A stretch of 36,432 nt of DNA from the NCBI GenBank assembly GCA_003130845.1, contig QEXW01000098.1, positions 1 through 36,432 on the forward strand, in the 5' to 3' direction. The translations under genes were made by a program, and so were the position numbers. Shown in pieces: positions 25,290-33,554 of the stretch. The DNA is from Anaerolineae bacterium. GTDB lineage: Bacteria > Chloroflexota > Anaerolineae > Anaerolineales > Villigracilaceae. Numbering within the stretch: the first letter of the stretch is position 1; each line of letters opens with the position of its first letter. The notes under the pieces were generated by a model. It was not told the origin of the DNA. It saw only the letters and a list, made by a program, of their open reading frames with translations, and made no database searches.

Positions 25290-26255
25290 TTGGCAACTAC
25301 ATTTTTCGTACCGGTACAATCGGGAATCAAAGAAGTTGAAGCCCTGATGCGCGCCCAGGTCGACTCCAATCAACATCCCGACCTGAAAGCCGCGCTCGAA
25401 CATCTCATGTCTGCCGGGGGGAAGCGCATTCGCCCCACGCTGGGTTTGCTGGTTGGACACATGCTCGGCGGCAATCACGAAAAGCTTGTCATCCTAGGGG
25501 CAGCGGTAGAAATGCTCCACACCGCCACCCTGGTTCATGACGACTTGATTGATGGCGCCTTGTTGCGACGCGGCATGCCCACCCTCAATGCGCGCTGGTC
25601 ACCGGCTGCCACCGTGCTGACCGGAGATTTCTTATTCGCACGCGCTGCCAAGCTGGCTGCCGAGGCCGATTACCTGCCATTGATGAAATTATTTGCCGAA
25701 ACCTTAGCCATCATCGTCGGCGGGGAACTGACCCAAATGTTTTCGGCGCATGGCAACTTAGAGCGCAAAAACTATTACCAACGAATTTACGCCAAAACGG
25801 CATCTTTATTCGAGATGTCCACGCTAGCAGCTGCCATGATTTCAACCGAAGATGAGGGCATTCGCCACGCGATGAAATCGTACGGCTACGAAATCGGCAT
25901 GGCCTTTCAAATTGTGGATGACATCTTGGATTACACAGGTGACCAGGCAGCGGTAGGCAAACCGCTCGGTTCCGATTTGCTGAATGGCTTGGTAACACTT
26001 CCGGCCATCTACTATGCCGAAGCATATCCGCACGACCCCGACGTGCGCGCCATTCCGACCGGAGGCTGGGCAGACACCGACCGCGTGGCTCGTCTGATTG
26101 AACGCATTCGGGCGAGTCGTGCCATTGACCAAGCCATGAGCGAAGCCCGCGCACACGTCATGCGGGCTCTAGAGGTGTTAGCGCCCTTCCACACCTGCAC
26201 CGAACGTGATGCCCTCGAAGAACTGGCACGGTATATTGTGGACAGGCAAATTTGA
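25290..26255 (+). CDS. Polyprenyl diphosphate synthase
   Basis: A 321-residue trans-isoprenyl diphosphate synthase that condenses isopentenyl diphosphate onto allylic primers for quinone or lipid carrier side chains. The first Asp-rich motif is HDDLIDGALLRRG (DDxxD, about residues 84-88), the second is FQIVDDILDYTGD (about 210-222), and GGKRIRP at about 45-51 is the substrate loop. The start is a TTG at 25290 placed by GAGGGA, which overlaps the tatD stop region, so the two are probably coupled. Chain length cannot be deduced. Confidence 0.92.
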   Translation: MATTFFVPVQSGIKEVEALMRAQVDSNQHPDLKAALEHLMSAGGKRIRPTLGLLVGHMLGGNHEKLVILGAAVEMLHTATLVHDDLIDGALLRRGMPTLNARWSPAATVLTGDFLFARAAKLAAEADYLPLMKLFAETLAIIVGGELTQMFSAHGNLERKNYYQRIYAKTASLFEMSTLAAAMISTEDEGIRHAMKSYGYEIGMAFQIVDDILDYTGDQAAVGKPLGSDLLNGLVTLPAIYYAEAYPHDPDVRAIPTGGWADTDRVARLIERIRASRAIDQAMSEARAHVMRALEVLAPFHTCTERDALEELARYIVDRQI

Positions 26256-26267
26256 GACCACCTACAA

Positions 26268-26687
26268 CTACAACCCGCTGATGGTCAACCAGCGATTGCC
26301 CGGCAAGGCAAAGACACCAACCACAACCAACAATAGGGAAAACAGTATGGCGACCAACCCGTTGCGATAACGGGTTAGGTCGTCTTTTTGCTTCCATCGG
26401 CTCGGGAGATGGGCCACAAGGACCGCAATCAGCATCACCACTAGATGTTCCCAACGATGACGCAGTGCAAAACCGCCCTGAATGGACAGGCCACTCCAAA
26501 CAAAAAAGACCGTGCCAATCAACAGCTGCAAATCCATCAAACCAGCAAAACCAGAAGCCAAGCCACGCGCCATGCGGTCATACGATTGCCTTTTCAGCAG
26601 GGCAATCCCAAATTTGACGATAACCGCCACGGCCACCAAAACAATAACCCAGCGCAGGATAGAGTGAAGCGTAAGCAAAAGTGTCAT
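26268..26687 (-). CDS. Four-helix membrane protein coupled to the nuclease-like gene
   Basis: A 139-residue protein with four hydrophobic segments (about residues 8-27, 44-64, 76-92 and 110-128) and a LHSILRW start. The ATG at 26687 overlaps the stop of the upstream gene as ATGA, which decides this start over an internal one in the upstream gene. His-containing helix ends (LHSILRW, LRHRWEH) recall small haem-binding or cytochrome-like membrane proteins, but I do not recognise the family with confidence. Its tight coupling suggests co-expression with the putative restriction genes. Confidence 0.72.
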   Translation of the reverse strand: MTLLLTLHSILRWVIVLVAVAVIVKFGIALLKRQSYDRMARGLASGFAGLMDLQLLIGTVFFVWSGLSIQGGFALRHRWEHLVVMLIAVLVAHLPSRWKQKDDLTRYRNGLVAILFSLLLVVVGVFALPGNRWLTISGL

Positions 26688-27706
26688 TGGTGTTTGTTTC
26701 CCTTCTGGAATTCGAGTTTCTTCAATGACTCCCAAGAGCGCACGCGCTCAAAGAGCTGTTTCAAAGGACGTAAATGACCTACTTGAACAGAATAATTGCT
26801 GGTTTGAGTGCTGCTATACTGAAAAACGCGCGTTCCGGCATGGATGAGAGTGGCTTTACGACGAAATTCTTCGTGCGTCATATATCCAATTAACCAGATG
26901 TGCATTCCGTACACCCAGATGTTGCCCCACTCGTGCGGATGAATGAGATGAGGTTCACCCAAACGCGGACTGTGGATGCCCACTCTGGCCGTAGGCAGCG
27001 AATCGACATGCAAATATGCCAGGCTATAGTATTCATTTTGGGCAAATGTGCGTTCACGCGGTTGCAGGGTAAGCGTTTCGGTGACAAAGTTGCGTTGAGC
27101 ATTTTGCCCTCCAATTTCAATTCGCAATGGCGCCGTACACTCGCTCTTGAGCGCTAACCTGCCTAGCGTGTGCCACGTTGGGGGCCGTGACCAAGCAGAA
27201 CGCAAAGGATGAACCAAATACATCGGTTGCCCGGAACGAATGACCTTGTCAACCTCATCGGAAGAGTTGGTCGTCAGCCCCAATAAAAACGCAAACAAGT
27301 ACAAGTCGCGGTCGGTATGATTGCCAGCATCAAATTGGTCTTGTGGAATCAGTGCCGGGGCGCTGAGTATCTGTTGTGGGTTGCGGCGCAGCGAGGTAAT
27401 TTGCCGACGCTTGGAAAGAATAAAGGTTTTAAGGTCACAGCGATGCCCGCCCAAGGCCACATCATATCGGTCGGGTTCTGTAAACGGCGTCGCGCCTTTG
27501 GTATCAAACGGGATGCCCTGTTCGCTCAAGTAGCGGCGAAAGGCTAATTCCACCGCTACACCCCCCACAATCCGGCGCAAACGAGAATAGACCGAGCCAC
27601 CCATGCGGTCGTATGTATAACAAAGAGAGCGAGTGGCGTAGAGAATCCCCCCTTCAGTCAAGTCACGCGTATAGGGCAAGCGGATAAAGTCGGATACAGC
27701 AAGCAT
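26684..27706 (-). CDS. Putative PD-(D/E)XK nuclease (restriction-like)
   Basis: A 340-residue soluble protein of no family I can name. Near the N-terminus it shows a PD-(D/E)XK-type active site: helix GVAVELAFRRYL with E53, then D82 in EPDRYDV, and D91-Leu-K93 in HRCDLKTF; the spacing D82 to D91xK93 fits the fold. The remaining 240 residues (aromatic and His-rich, WGNIWVYGMHIWLIGY near 270) are unassigned and may recognise DNA. It directly follows a DNA methyltransferase gene on the same strand and overlaps the next gene, so a restriction endonuclease partner of that methylase is the best reading. No Shine-Dalgarno is seen; a TAATTT lies six bases before the ATG. Confidence 0.65.
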   Translation of the reverse strand: MLAVSDFIRLPYTRDLTEGGILYATRSLCYTYDRMGGSVYSRLRRIVGGVAVELAFRRYLSEQGIPFDTKGATPFTEPDRYDVALGGHRCDLKTFILSKRRQITSLRRNPQQILSAPALIPQDQFDAGNHTDRDLYLFAFLLGLTTNSSDEVDKVIRSGQPMYLVHPLRSAWSRPPTWHTLGRLALKSECTAPLRIEIGGQNAQRNFVTETLTLQPRERTFAQNEYYSLAYLHVDSLPTARVGIHSPRLGEPHLIHPHEWGNIWVYGMHIWLIGYMTHEEFRRKATLIHAGTRVFQYSSTQTSNYSVQVGHLRPLKQLFERVRSWESLKKLEFQKGNKHQ

Positions 27707-27751
27707 GAACGAAAATTAAGAACGAGTTGCGCTTTAATGGTTGAGAAAAGA

Positions 27752-28567
27752 TTACTCGTTACGGAACTGTAAACAATAGTGGTGAAAGGTATTGCTAACC
27801 CAGGCGCTTCCTAATCCAAAAGGTGCTAAGCGCTGATTGTCTTGCAACCAAAGTTTTTCATCTTTCAAAACATAAATTTTTCCTAATTCACGGCCCAAAT
27901 CCCAGGCCAATGGATAAATTTTACCGCCCTTTTTGACATTTTTGACAATGATGGTCACATAAGCCTGCACACGCAAGAGCGGTTTCAATCCGGCGTAGAT
28001 GCGCACCAAATGCTCTAAAAATTCCTGGTAATCATGAATATTTCCTACATCGCGCGGGTCATCCGAATAAACCACATCCAGCCCTTGTGTTTCGCGCCGC
28101 TTTTTTTGGTTTTCAGCGCCCTTTGCATGCAGCATATCCCAATAAGGAGGCGAAGTTAGCACATAATCTACTACCGGGATGTGATATTGACACGCCTGTG
28201 CCGCATCTCCCTGAATGACTTCCGTCACCACTTCGGCAACATCCGCTTTACCCTGCCGAGAGATTCTCTCCTGCTCAACCATCTGACGGGCAATGGCAGC
28301 ATATTTGGGGTTCAGTTCGATACCGTAGGAATGCCGACCTGCGCGCAAGGCAGCAATCAGCGTTGAGCCGGTACCACACATCGGGTCCAAGACAGTTTGG
28401 CCGCGCTTGGTGAAGAACTCAATAAACTCTTGTGCCAAAGTCTCTGGGAATTTGGCAGGGTGTGTTAGCACATCTCGCTTGCGTGGCGGTGGATTGTGAA
28501 TAAACCATGATTTCTGGAACTTGAGCCAGGTTTTCGGGTCGAGGTCGTTCAGTTTATTTTTGGGCAT
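27752..28567 (-). CDS. DNA methyltransferase (TSPPYW type)
   Basis: A 271-residue S-adenosylmethionine-dependent DNA amino-methyltransferase (N4-cytosine or N6-adenine). Order of motifs: a motif X-like HPAKFPE (about residues 36-42), motif I DPMCGTGSTLIAA (61-73), YGIELNPKYAAIA, then motif IV TSPPYW (138-143). The C-terminal part (KNVKKGGKIYPLAWDLGREL, LAPFGLGSAWVSN) is typical of a compact group of such enzymes. The start MPKNKLNDLDPKTWLKFQKS at 28567 is taken because the sequence upstream is tandem repeat; the frame stays open into the repeat to an ATG at 28774, which would add a His/Pro-rich extension. It pairs with the nuclease-like gene 45 bases downstream. Confidence 0.88.
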   Translation of the reverse strand: MPKNKLNDLDPKTWLKFQKSWFIHNPPPRKRDVLTHPAKFPETLAQEFIEFFTKRGQTVLDPMCGTGSTLIAALRAGRHSYGIELNPKYAAIARQMVEQERISRQGKADVAEVVTEVIQGDAAQACQYHIPVVDYVLTSPPYWDMLHAKGAENQKKRRETQGLDVVYSDDPRDVGNIHDYQEFLEHLVRIYAGLKPLLRVQAYVTIIVKNVKKGGKIYPLAWDLGRELGKIYVLKDEKLWLQDNQRLAPFGLGSAWVSNTFHHYCLQFRNE

Positions 28568-28570
28568 GAG

Positions 28571-28834
28571 CGGATTTGGGCAACGAATTGGGCAGCAGAT
28601 GGCGAAACGGATGAAGCGGATGGGCAGCGGATGGTGAAACGGATGAAGCGGATGGGGCAGCGGATGGAGCAGCGGATGGTGAAACGGATGAAGCGGATGG
28701 GGCAGCGGATGGAGCAGCGGATGGTGAAACGGATGAAGCGGATGGAGCAGCGGATGGTGAAACGGATGAGGCAACGGATTGGCAGCGGATGGTGAAACGG
28801 ATGAAGCGGATGGGGCAACGGATGGAGCAGCGGA
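28571..28834. repeat. Minisatellite upstream of the methyltransferase gene
   Basis: About 265 bases built from GCGGATG-like words. The clearest unit is 45 bases long (GGTGAAACGGATGAAGCGGA, then TGGGGCAGCGG, then ATGGAGCAGCGGAT) and occurs about twice in full, with three or four shortened copies (33 or 45 bases) around it. Copies differ by lost sub-units and single-base indels (GGG against GGGG). The period is a multiple of three, so frames are open in it on both strands, but indels shift frame between copies and no start with a ribosome site is seen. It fills the gap between the lipoprotein stop and the methylase start. Confidence 0.9.
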
Positions 28835-28835
28835 T

Positions 28836-29777
28836 TTAGGGCGTCAAACGCGGTGTACGGGTTGGTGATGGGGTACGGCTAGGCGTTTGTGTGGGAGTCG
28901 GTGAAGCGTAAGAGACCCGAAAAACACGCAACTCAGAAAAAGACGCGTTCAGGCCAATTTCACTGCGCACATTGGCAAAGTAGCCAAGACTACCGCTTTG
29001 AAAAACTCGGTCAAACACGGTGAATTGATAGCGGTCGTTCAAAAAAATGCGCATTTCTGTTCCGGCAACCCACACGCCAATTTTCACCTGTGCTGGCGCT
29101 CCAGGCGGCAAATCACCGCTGGTTTCCCAATTGGAAAGTGGATAGATTTCGCCACCACGCACACGTTCTACGCGCATCTGACCCTCACAAACCAACGCCA
29201 AGCGATACGCCTGTGTTTCACTGGCTGCTCGAAAGTACATACCGTAGGTATCACGTCCTTGACAACGATTGAGGGTAAGCAGCGTTTCGGCATAAAAATC
29301 GGTCAAGATTAGCCCAGAGCGCAGACTGGAGAGAATGACCGGTGCCAGATTGGCAGAAAGAATCAGCCGGTTGCCGGTCATCAGAACGTTGTTGCTGCCC
29401 ATGCTTTCTGTTCGGGCGTTGGTCCAGTCGAGCGGGTCAGAGAAGTTCTCTTCATACAGCAAGCTACCCAGGCCAGGCAAGCGGTTTGGTGTCGCAGTGG
29501 GCTGAAAGGTAGGATAGGGTGTTGGTGTTGCGCTGGGAGGAAACCAAACTATCGTAGGACTAGGGGTGCTCGTTTGAGTAGGGGTAACCGTTTGCACTGG
29601 AACAGAGTTCATAGGAGGCAGACAGCCTGCGCTTAAGAGCAACAACCAACCCAAGATAAACAACCCTAGTTTTCGCGCCAGGGCATTCCAACCAAAGCAC
29701 CACCGAGGGTGCAGGTGTGGAGCACGAGGCCGGTCAATCGCATTAAAGCGTTCTAGAAAAGCAGGTCGAGGCTGCAC
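28836..29777 (-). CDS. Secreted lipoprotein with Thr/Pro-rich linkers and a jelly-roll-like domain
   Basis: A 313-residue protein if started at GTG 29777. A hydrophobic segment LGLFILGWLLLLSAGC ends in a lipobox (C52), preceded by an unusually long N-region. After it come a Thr/Pro/Ser linker (about 58-100, TPTQTSTPSPT), a domain of about 170 residues rich in beta strands (ENFSDPLDWTN, DTYGMYFRAASETQAYRLAL, VKIGVWVAGTEMRIFLNDRY) resembling concanavalin-like/LamG folds that bind sugars, and a C-terminal tail of SPTPTQTPSRTPSPT type. It is probably anchored outside the cell. The start is uncertain: the GTG lies six bases after TACAAT, suggesting a leaderless mRNA, and later CTG codons are possible. 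Confidence 0.7.
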   Translation of the reverse strand: MQPRPAFLERFNAIDRPRAPHLHPRWCFGWNALARKLGLFILGWLLLLSAGCLPPMNSVPVQTVTPTQTSTPSPTIVWFPPSATPTPYPTFQPTATPNRLPGLGSLLYEENFSDPLDWTNARTESMGSNNVLMTGNRLILSANLAPVILSSLRSGLILTDFYAETLLTLNRCQGRDTYGMYFRAASETQAYRLALVCEGQMRVERVRGGEIYPLSNWETSGDLPPGAPAQVKIGVWVAGTEMRIFLNDRYQFTVFDRVFQSGSLGYFANVRSEIGLNASFSELRVFRVSYASPTPTQTPSRTPSPTRTPRLTP

Positions 29778-29783
29778 ATCAAG

Positions 29784-29789
29784 ATTGTA
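29784..29789 (-). promoter_or_regulatory. Leaderless-type -10 of the lipoprotein gene
   Basis: TACAAT on the minus strand (29789-29784), followed by six bases (CTTGAT) and the in-frame GTG at 29777. No convincing -35 or ribosome site. Confidence 0.4.
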
Positions 29790-29864
29790 CCCGAAAACCA
29801 GGCGGGTGAGTTTTATCGCGTTTTTTTGTGGCGATTCGCAGATACTGGAACAGGATAGGTGTTG

Positions 29865-29870
29865 TACAAT
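29865..29870 (+). promoter_or_regulatory. -10 element of the threonine dehydrogenase gene
   Basis: TACAAT 35 bases before the ATG at 29905; the -35 is weak. An AAAGGAG ribosome site follows in the leader. Confidence 0.4.
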
Positions 29871-29904
29871 GGAGTTACCAAATCCCAAACAAAAGGAGAA
29901 ATGT

Positions 29905-30942
29905 ATGCCCGATAAAGCCGTCCTCGTCACCGGAGCGTGTGGTGAGATTGGTCAGGCGTTGGTTCAAAGTTTGGCACAGAAGGGAGGCTATCGCATCGTC
30001 ACAACCGATTTGATGCCGCTTCCCGAAGCGTTAAGAGCATACTCAGCGGAACACGTGCAGGGCGACCTGGTGTACCGCGTCAAGCAATTCTACGACTATA
30101 ATTTTGATATTATCTTTCACCTGGCGGCGTCTCTGTCGTCTAAAGCCGAGGTGGCCACCGAAGAGGCACACCGTATCAATGTGGAAGGGACAATGCAATT
30201 GCTGATGTTGGCAGCGTATAAATCGGAAAAACGCGGCAAGGCAGTGAAATTCATCTTCCCTAGTTCGATTGCGGCCTATGGCTTCGACAGTGTAGAGGAG
30301 AAGTGTAAAGCGGGCAGGGTGAAAGAGGAAGAACACAATCACCCTCACACAATGTACGGCGCCAACAAACTGTATTGCGAAAAGTTAGGCGAATATTATG
30401 GCAATTTTTACGGTCAGCGCCACCTCGACCCCAACCCACCGGTGATGCTAGATTTTCGCGCTATCCGCTTTCCGGGATTAATCAGCGCCTTCACCCTCCC
30501 TACCGGTGGAACAAGCGATTATGGCCCAGAGATGTTACATGCAGCAGCCCAGGGGCTCTCCTACGCTTGTTTTGTCCGCGAGGACACAAAAATTCCCTTT
30601 ATGGCCATGCCCGACGCGATTAAAGCCTTGTTGATGCTAACAGAAGTGCCGCGTGACTATCTAACCCGGCAGGTGTATAACATCACCGCCTTTAGTCTGA
30701 CAGCGGGTGAATTTCGCCGACGCGCCGATAACGCCTTCCCTGGCACACGCATCACCTTTGAGCCTAACCCACGCCGCCAAGGGATTGTAGATTCCTGGCC
30801 TGAAGACATGGACGATTCGGCAGCACGGAAAGATTGGGGCTGGTCGCCGGATTACGACCTAGACCGCTTTTTCGATGAATACTTCTTGCCCCAAATTCGT
30901 AAACGATATGCATTTCGGCCTAGTTTGCGAACACAAGAATAA
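29905..30942 (+). CDS. L-threonine 3-dehydrogenase, SDR (epimerase-like) type
   Basis: A 345-residue extended short-chain dehydrogenase that oxidises L-threonine with NAD+ to 2-amino-3-oxobutyrate. The Rossmann loop is VTGACGEIG (G10, G13, G16). The catalytic set is S121 in FPSS, Y151 and K155 in YGANK. The stretches FPGLISAFTLPTGGTSDYGP and PFMAMPDAIKALL, and the C-terminal RQGIVDSWPEDMDDSAARKDWGW, are those I associate with the SDR-type threonine dehydrogenase rather than UDP-galactose epimerases. The start has AAAGGAG; an ATG four bases earlier is out of frame. It fits the amino-acid catabolic theme but is monocistronic, ended by its own terminator. Confidence 0.8.
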   Translation: MPDKAVLVTGACGEIGQALVQSLAQKGGYRIVTTDLMPLPEALRAYSAEHVQGDLVYRVKQFYDYNFDIIFHLAASLSSKAEVATEEAHRINVEGTMQLLMLAAYKSEKRGKAVKFIFPSSIAAYGFDSVEEKCKAGRVKEEEHNHPHTMYGANKLYCEKLGEYYGNFYGQRHLDPNPPVMLDFRAIRFPGLISAFTLPTGGTSDYGPEMLHAAAQGLSYACFVREDTKIPFMAMPDAIKALLMLTEVPRDYLTRQVYNITAFSLTAGEFRRRADNAFPGTRITFEPNPRRQGIVDSWPEDMDDSAARKDWGWSPDYDLDRFFDEYFLPQIRKRYAFRPSLRTQE

Positions 30943-30978
30943 AGAGTGCAAGCCAACGCTTTAGGCTATCAAACGTCA

Positions 30979-31016
30979 AACCGCCGGTGAGAGAGTTTCT
31001 CCGGCGGTTATTTTTT
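30979..31016 (+). terminator. Intrinsic terminator of the threonine dehydrogenase gene
   Basis: AACCGCCGG (30979-30987) pairs with CCGGCGGTT (31001-31009), loop 13 bases, followed by A and six T. It abuts the stop codon of the convergent cbiO gene and may serve both strands. Confidence 0.85.
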
Positions 31017-31773
31017 AGGGTTTTTCCAGCCCGTGCGCTTCGAGCAGGGCAGCATTTTCCAGCAATTCTGTGGTTGGGCCATCGGCTACAATTTGCCCTT
31101 CGTCTAAAATCACCATGCGTGGAAAGACCTCGCGCGCCAGAGCCAAGTCGTGCGTCGAGACGAGCATGGTAATTTCAAGTTCCTTGAGCAGATGGATAAG
31201 CGCGCGGCGGGCACGCGGGTCTAACCCGGCGGAGGGTTCATCCAGAACCAGCAATTGTGGACTCATCGCAAGAACGGTTGCAATGGCAATTCGTTTCTTT
31301 TCACCCATGCTGAGATGATGGGAAAGGCGATCGCGGTAGGCGCTCATCCCTACCCGTGCCAGAGCCTGCTCAACGCGCGCATGCACTTCGGCTTCGGGAT
31401 ACCCCATGTGAAGCGGCCCAAAGGCTACATCTTCAAAAACGGTCGGAGAAAATAATTGGTCATCGGGATTCTGAAAAACCAAGCCAACCGCAGCGCGAAT
31501 CTGGGGCAGAGTCTTGTGGTTGAGGGGTAGACCGGCCACGCAAATATGCCCCTCGCTGCCATTCAAAATGCCATTGAGGTGAAGCATCAGTGTGCTTTTG
31601 CCCGCACCGTTTGGCCCGGCCAATACTACTTTTTCGCCCTTATGCAAAACCAGATTCACCCCCCGCAGCGCAATCTGACCATCTGGATAAGCAAAGTGCA
31701 AATTGGTAACTTGCAAGACATCACATTCGGAAGAGGGAATCACCAAAGGCGGAGTAGGGTGTGTAACAGGCAT
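31015..31773 (-). CDS. cbiO: Nickel/cobalt ECF transporter ATP-binding protein
   Basis: A 252-residue ABC ATPase of the energy-coupling-factor class. Walker A GPNGAGKSTLM lies at about residues 55-65, Q-loop FQNPDDQLFSPTVFEDVAFG (the ECF-type DDQLF block), signature LSMGEKKRIAIATVLA, Walker B LLVLDEPSAGLD and switch His in VSTHDLALA. It powers metal uptake with CbiQ and CbiM. The ATG is directly adjacent to the cbiQ stop, and its own stop lies at the threonine dehydrogenase terminator. Last gene of fur-cbiM-cbiQ-cbiO. Confidence 0.93.
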   Translation of the reverse strand: MPVTHPTPPLVIPSSECDVLQVTNLHFAYPDGQIALRGVNLVLHKGEKVVLAGPNGAGKSTLMLHLNGILNGSEGHICVAGLPLNHKTLPQIRAAVGLVFQNPDDQLFSPTVFEDVAFGPLHMGYPEAEVHARVEQALARVGMSAYRDRLSHHLSMGEKKRIAIATVLAMSPQLLVLDEPSAGLDPRARRALIHLLKELEITMLVSTHDLALAREVFPRMVILDEGQIVADGPTTELLENAALLEAHGLEKP

Positions 31774-32568
31774 TCAGCCAATCCTTCCAGTCAGTTGAAT
31801 CAGAGCAAGCGCCAAGAGAACAGAAAAAAGAATCAACCAATCCCGAGCTCGCATCGTATGAGCGCGCAAGGTACGCATCTGTCCGGTGTAGCCGCGCGCC
31901 AACATGGCATTGTAAATACGGTCAGAGCGCTCATAACTGCGCAAAAAGAGTTGTCCGGCCATGTGACCGGCAATTTGGGCGCGCCAAAAGAGAGTGCGGC
32001 CACTTTTTTGTCCTTCCACGACCGCCGAGCGTGCCTCGCGGGCACGAAGCAAGCGCAAGACTTCATCGGTCAAAACAAATAGGTAACGATATAAAAAAGC
32101 GACAATTGTCGTCAAAACAGCGGGTACACGTAGATGTTCAAAGGCGTGAATCAAGTCAGGAAAGGGGGTGACGGCCACCAGCAAAATGCCTGCTTGTACC
32201 GAGAGCCAGGTCCGCAATAAGATGCTGCCAAAACGGATGATGCCCGCATCCGTCAGCGTTAGCCGGATGCCCCACACCGTCCACTCCATCAAGGGTTGCC
32301 CCAACGGGGTAAAAACCGCCGAAACTGCCACCAACATAAACGGCAGCGCAATGAACGAGCGGCGAAAGGTAAAATCCACGCCCAATTGAGAGGCGGCATT
32401 GGCGACTAACAGCAAAATCCAGGCCAAGCCAAAGGCAGCCCAAGCGCCATCAGGCAACAGCGCATTAGAGAGAATGAAAGCGACCGTTACTACGACCTTA
32501 ACGCGCGGGTCTAGGCGGTGTAGAAGGCTCTCGGCAGCGTAGTAACGGTCAAAGGCGTTCGCATGCAT
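31774..32568 (-). CDS. cbiQ: Nickel/cobalt ECF transporter transmembrane protein CbiQ
   Basis: A 264-residue T-component with about five or six hydrophobic segments. Typical blocks are ESLLHRLDPRVKVV at the N-terminus and two coupling-helix Ala-Arg-Gly-type motifs, LRAREARSA and MLARGYTG, that dock on the ATPase. The start at 32568 (MHANAFDRYY) is chosen by family alignment from memory; a GTG at 32604 would add 12 residues and lie closer to the cbiM stop, and neither has a good ribosome site. Confidence 0.88.
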   Translation of the reverse strand: MHANAFDRYYAAESLLHRLDPRVKVVVTVAFILSNALLPDGAWAAFGLAWILLLVANAASQLGVDFTFRRSFIALPFMLVAVSAVFTPLGQPLMEWTVWGIRLTLTDAGIIRFGSILLRTWLSVQAGILLVAVTPFPDLIHAFEHLRVPAVLTTIVAFLYRYLFVLTDEVLRLLRAREARSAVVEGQKSGRTLFWRAQIAGHMAGQLFLRSYERSDRIYNAMLARGYTGQMRTLRAHTMRARDWLILFSVLLALALIQLTGRIG

Positions 32569-32611
32569 GTGAAATACCGGTATTCCGTTCTGCGAAGAAA
32601 ACACCTAGCTA

Positions 32612-33553
32612 CTAGGCAGGCTTTTTCTTCAAGGCACTTCCTACTACCACCATCAGGCCCAAGACCACTAGCACGCCAACAATGCCGGCCACAATGGTCG
32701 AGAGCGGGGTTTCACCCAAGAAGGGGATAGTATAGTCGGGCAGAATTTGATACGGAGCATCCAAGCCGGCCTGAAGAAAGCCCAGGTCTTCGGCCACTCG
32801 TTCTAGGCCATCCGGGTCGGCTGAAGCCAAGGGCGAAAGCAAAACAGCTACCAAAGAGACGATGACACCCACCACAATCCAACCGCGTCCACCTCTTTCG
32901 GCCACACGGTCCGCTTGCATCAAATCGGGGCGGGTTTGCATGATGAAAGCCAGCGCAGCAACCGTGATCAGACCTTCACCAATTCCAATGATGAGATGCA
33001 CGCCTAACATGGCCGGCAAAACGATAGACAAGCTGGAGGTGCCACTGAGCCCGAGTTGAATGGCAGTGAGAAAAGCAGCCGCAACGGTCGAAAGCCAGGC
33101 TGCCACGCCTGCTACCGCCAATTTAAGCGTGCGGCTGTTGGAGGCTGAAACCAAGCGATAAAGCCCAAAACCAATCATGGCGGTCAACACGCCCATGTCG
33201 AAGATGTTGGCCCCCATCACCAACAGACCTCCATCTTGAAACAAAAGTGCTTGCACGGCAATGACCGCCGTCATCACCAGGATGCCTGCCCAAGGCCCAA
33301 GCACAATAGCAGTCAGGGCACCACCCAAAAAGTGACCGGAGGTGCCGCCGGCAACCGGAAAATTGAGCATTTGTGCTGCAAACACAAAGGCTGCCATAAT
33401 ACCCATTAAGGGTATTTGTTTCTCACCCAATGCTTGGCCTGTTTTGGAAATGGCAAGCGCAACCGCCAAGATGGTCAGCACCCAGAAAATGAGCGAAATG
33501 ACCAAGTTCAAAAATCCATCAGGGATGTGGAGAGGAGCCGGAGCGTAGTGCAT
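32612..33553 (-). CDS. cbiM: Nickel/cobalt ECF transporter substrate-binding protein (CbiM with PDGLE/CbiN-like domain)
   Basis: A 313-residue membrane protein. Residues 1-210 are the CbiM/NikM S-component with about seven hydrophobic segments, the HIPDGFL block (9-15) and the GGTSGHFLGG loop (69-78, H74). The C-terminal 90 residues carry the PDGLE motif (ADPDGLERVAEDLGF, 245-259) and a last helix, as in NikN/CbiN-like partners fused to CbiM. It captures Ni2+ or Co2+. Relatives usually start with MHIPDGF and use the N-terminal Met-His as metal ligand; here the N-terminus is MHYAPAPLHIPDGF, an eight-residue extension that again begins with Met-His. AAAGGAG places the start, one base after the fur stop. 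Confidence 0.92.
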   Translation of the reverse strand: MHYAPAPLHIPDGFLNLVISLIFWVLTILAVALAISKTGQALGEKQIPLMGIMAAFVFAAQMLNFPVAGGTSGHFLGGALTAIVLGPWAGILVMTAVIAVQALLFQDGGLLVMGANIFDMGVLTAMIGFGLYRLVSASNSRTLKLAVAGVAAWLSTVAAAFLTAIQLGLSGTSSLSIVLPAMLGVHLIIGIGEGLITVAALAFIMQTRPDLMQADRVAERGGRGWIVVGVIVSLVAVLLSPLASADPDGLERVAEDLGFLQAGLDAPYQILPDYTIPFLGETPLSTIVAGIVGVLVVLGLMVVVGSALKKKPA

Positions 33554-33554
33554 T

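Noticed and set aside
28571..28834. CRISPR array
   Set aside because: The units are directly adjacent, vary in length and have no unique spacers between constant repeats; it is a minisatellite.
28571..28834. Coding repeat protein (acidic GETDEADGAAD repeats on the plus strand, or a His/Pro repeat on the minus strand)
   Set aside because: Open frames follow from the 45-base period. Copies shift frame through one-base indels and no start with a ribosome site precedes them.
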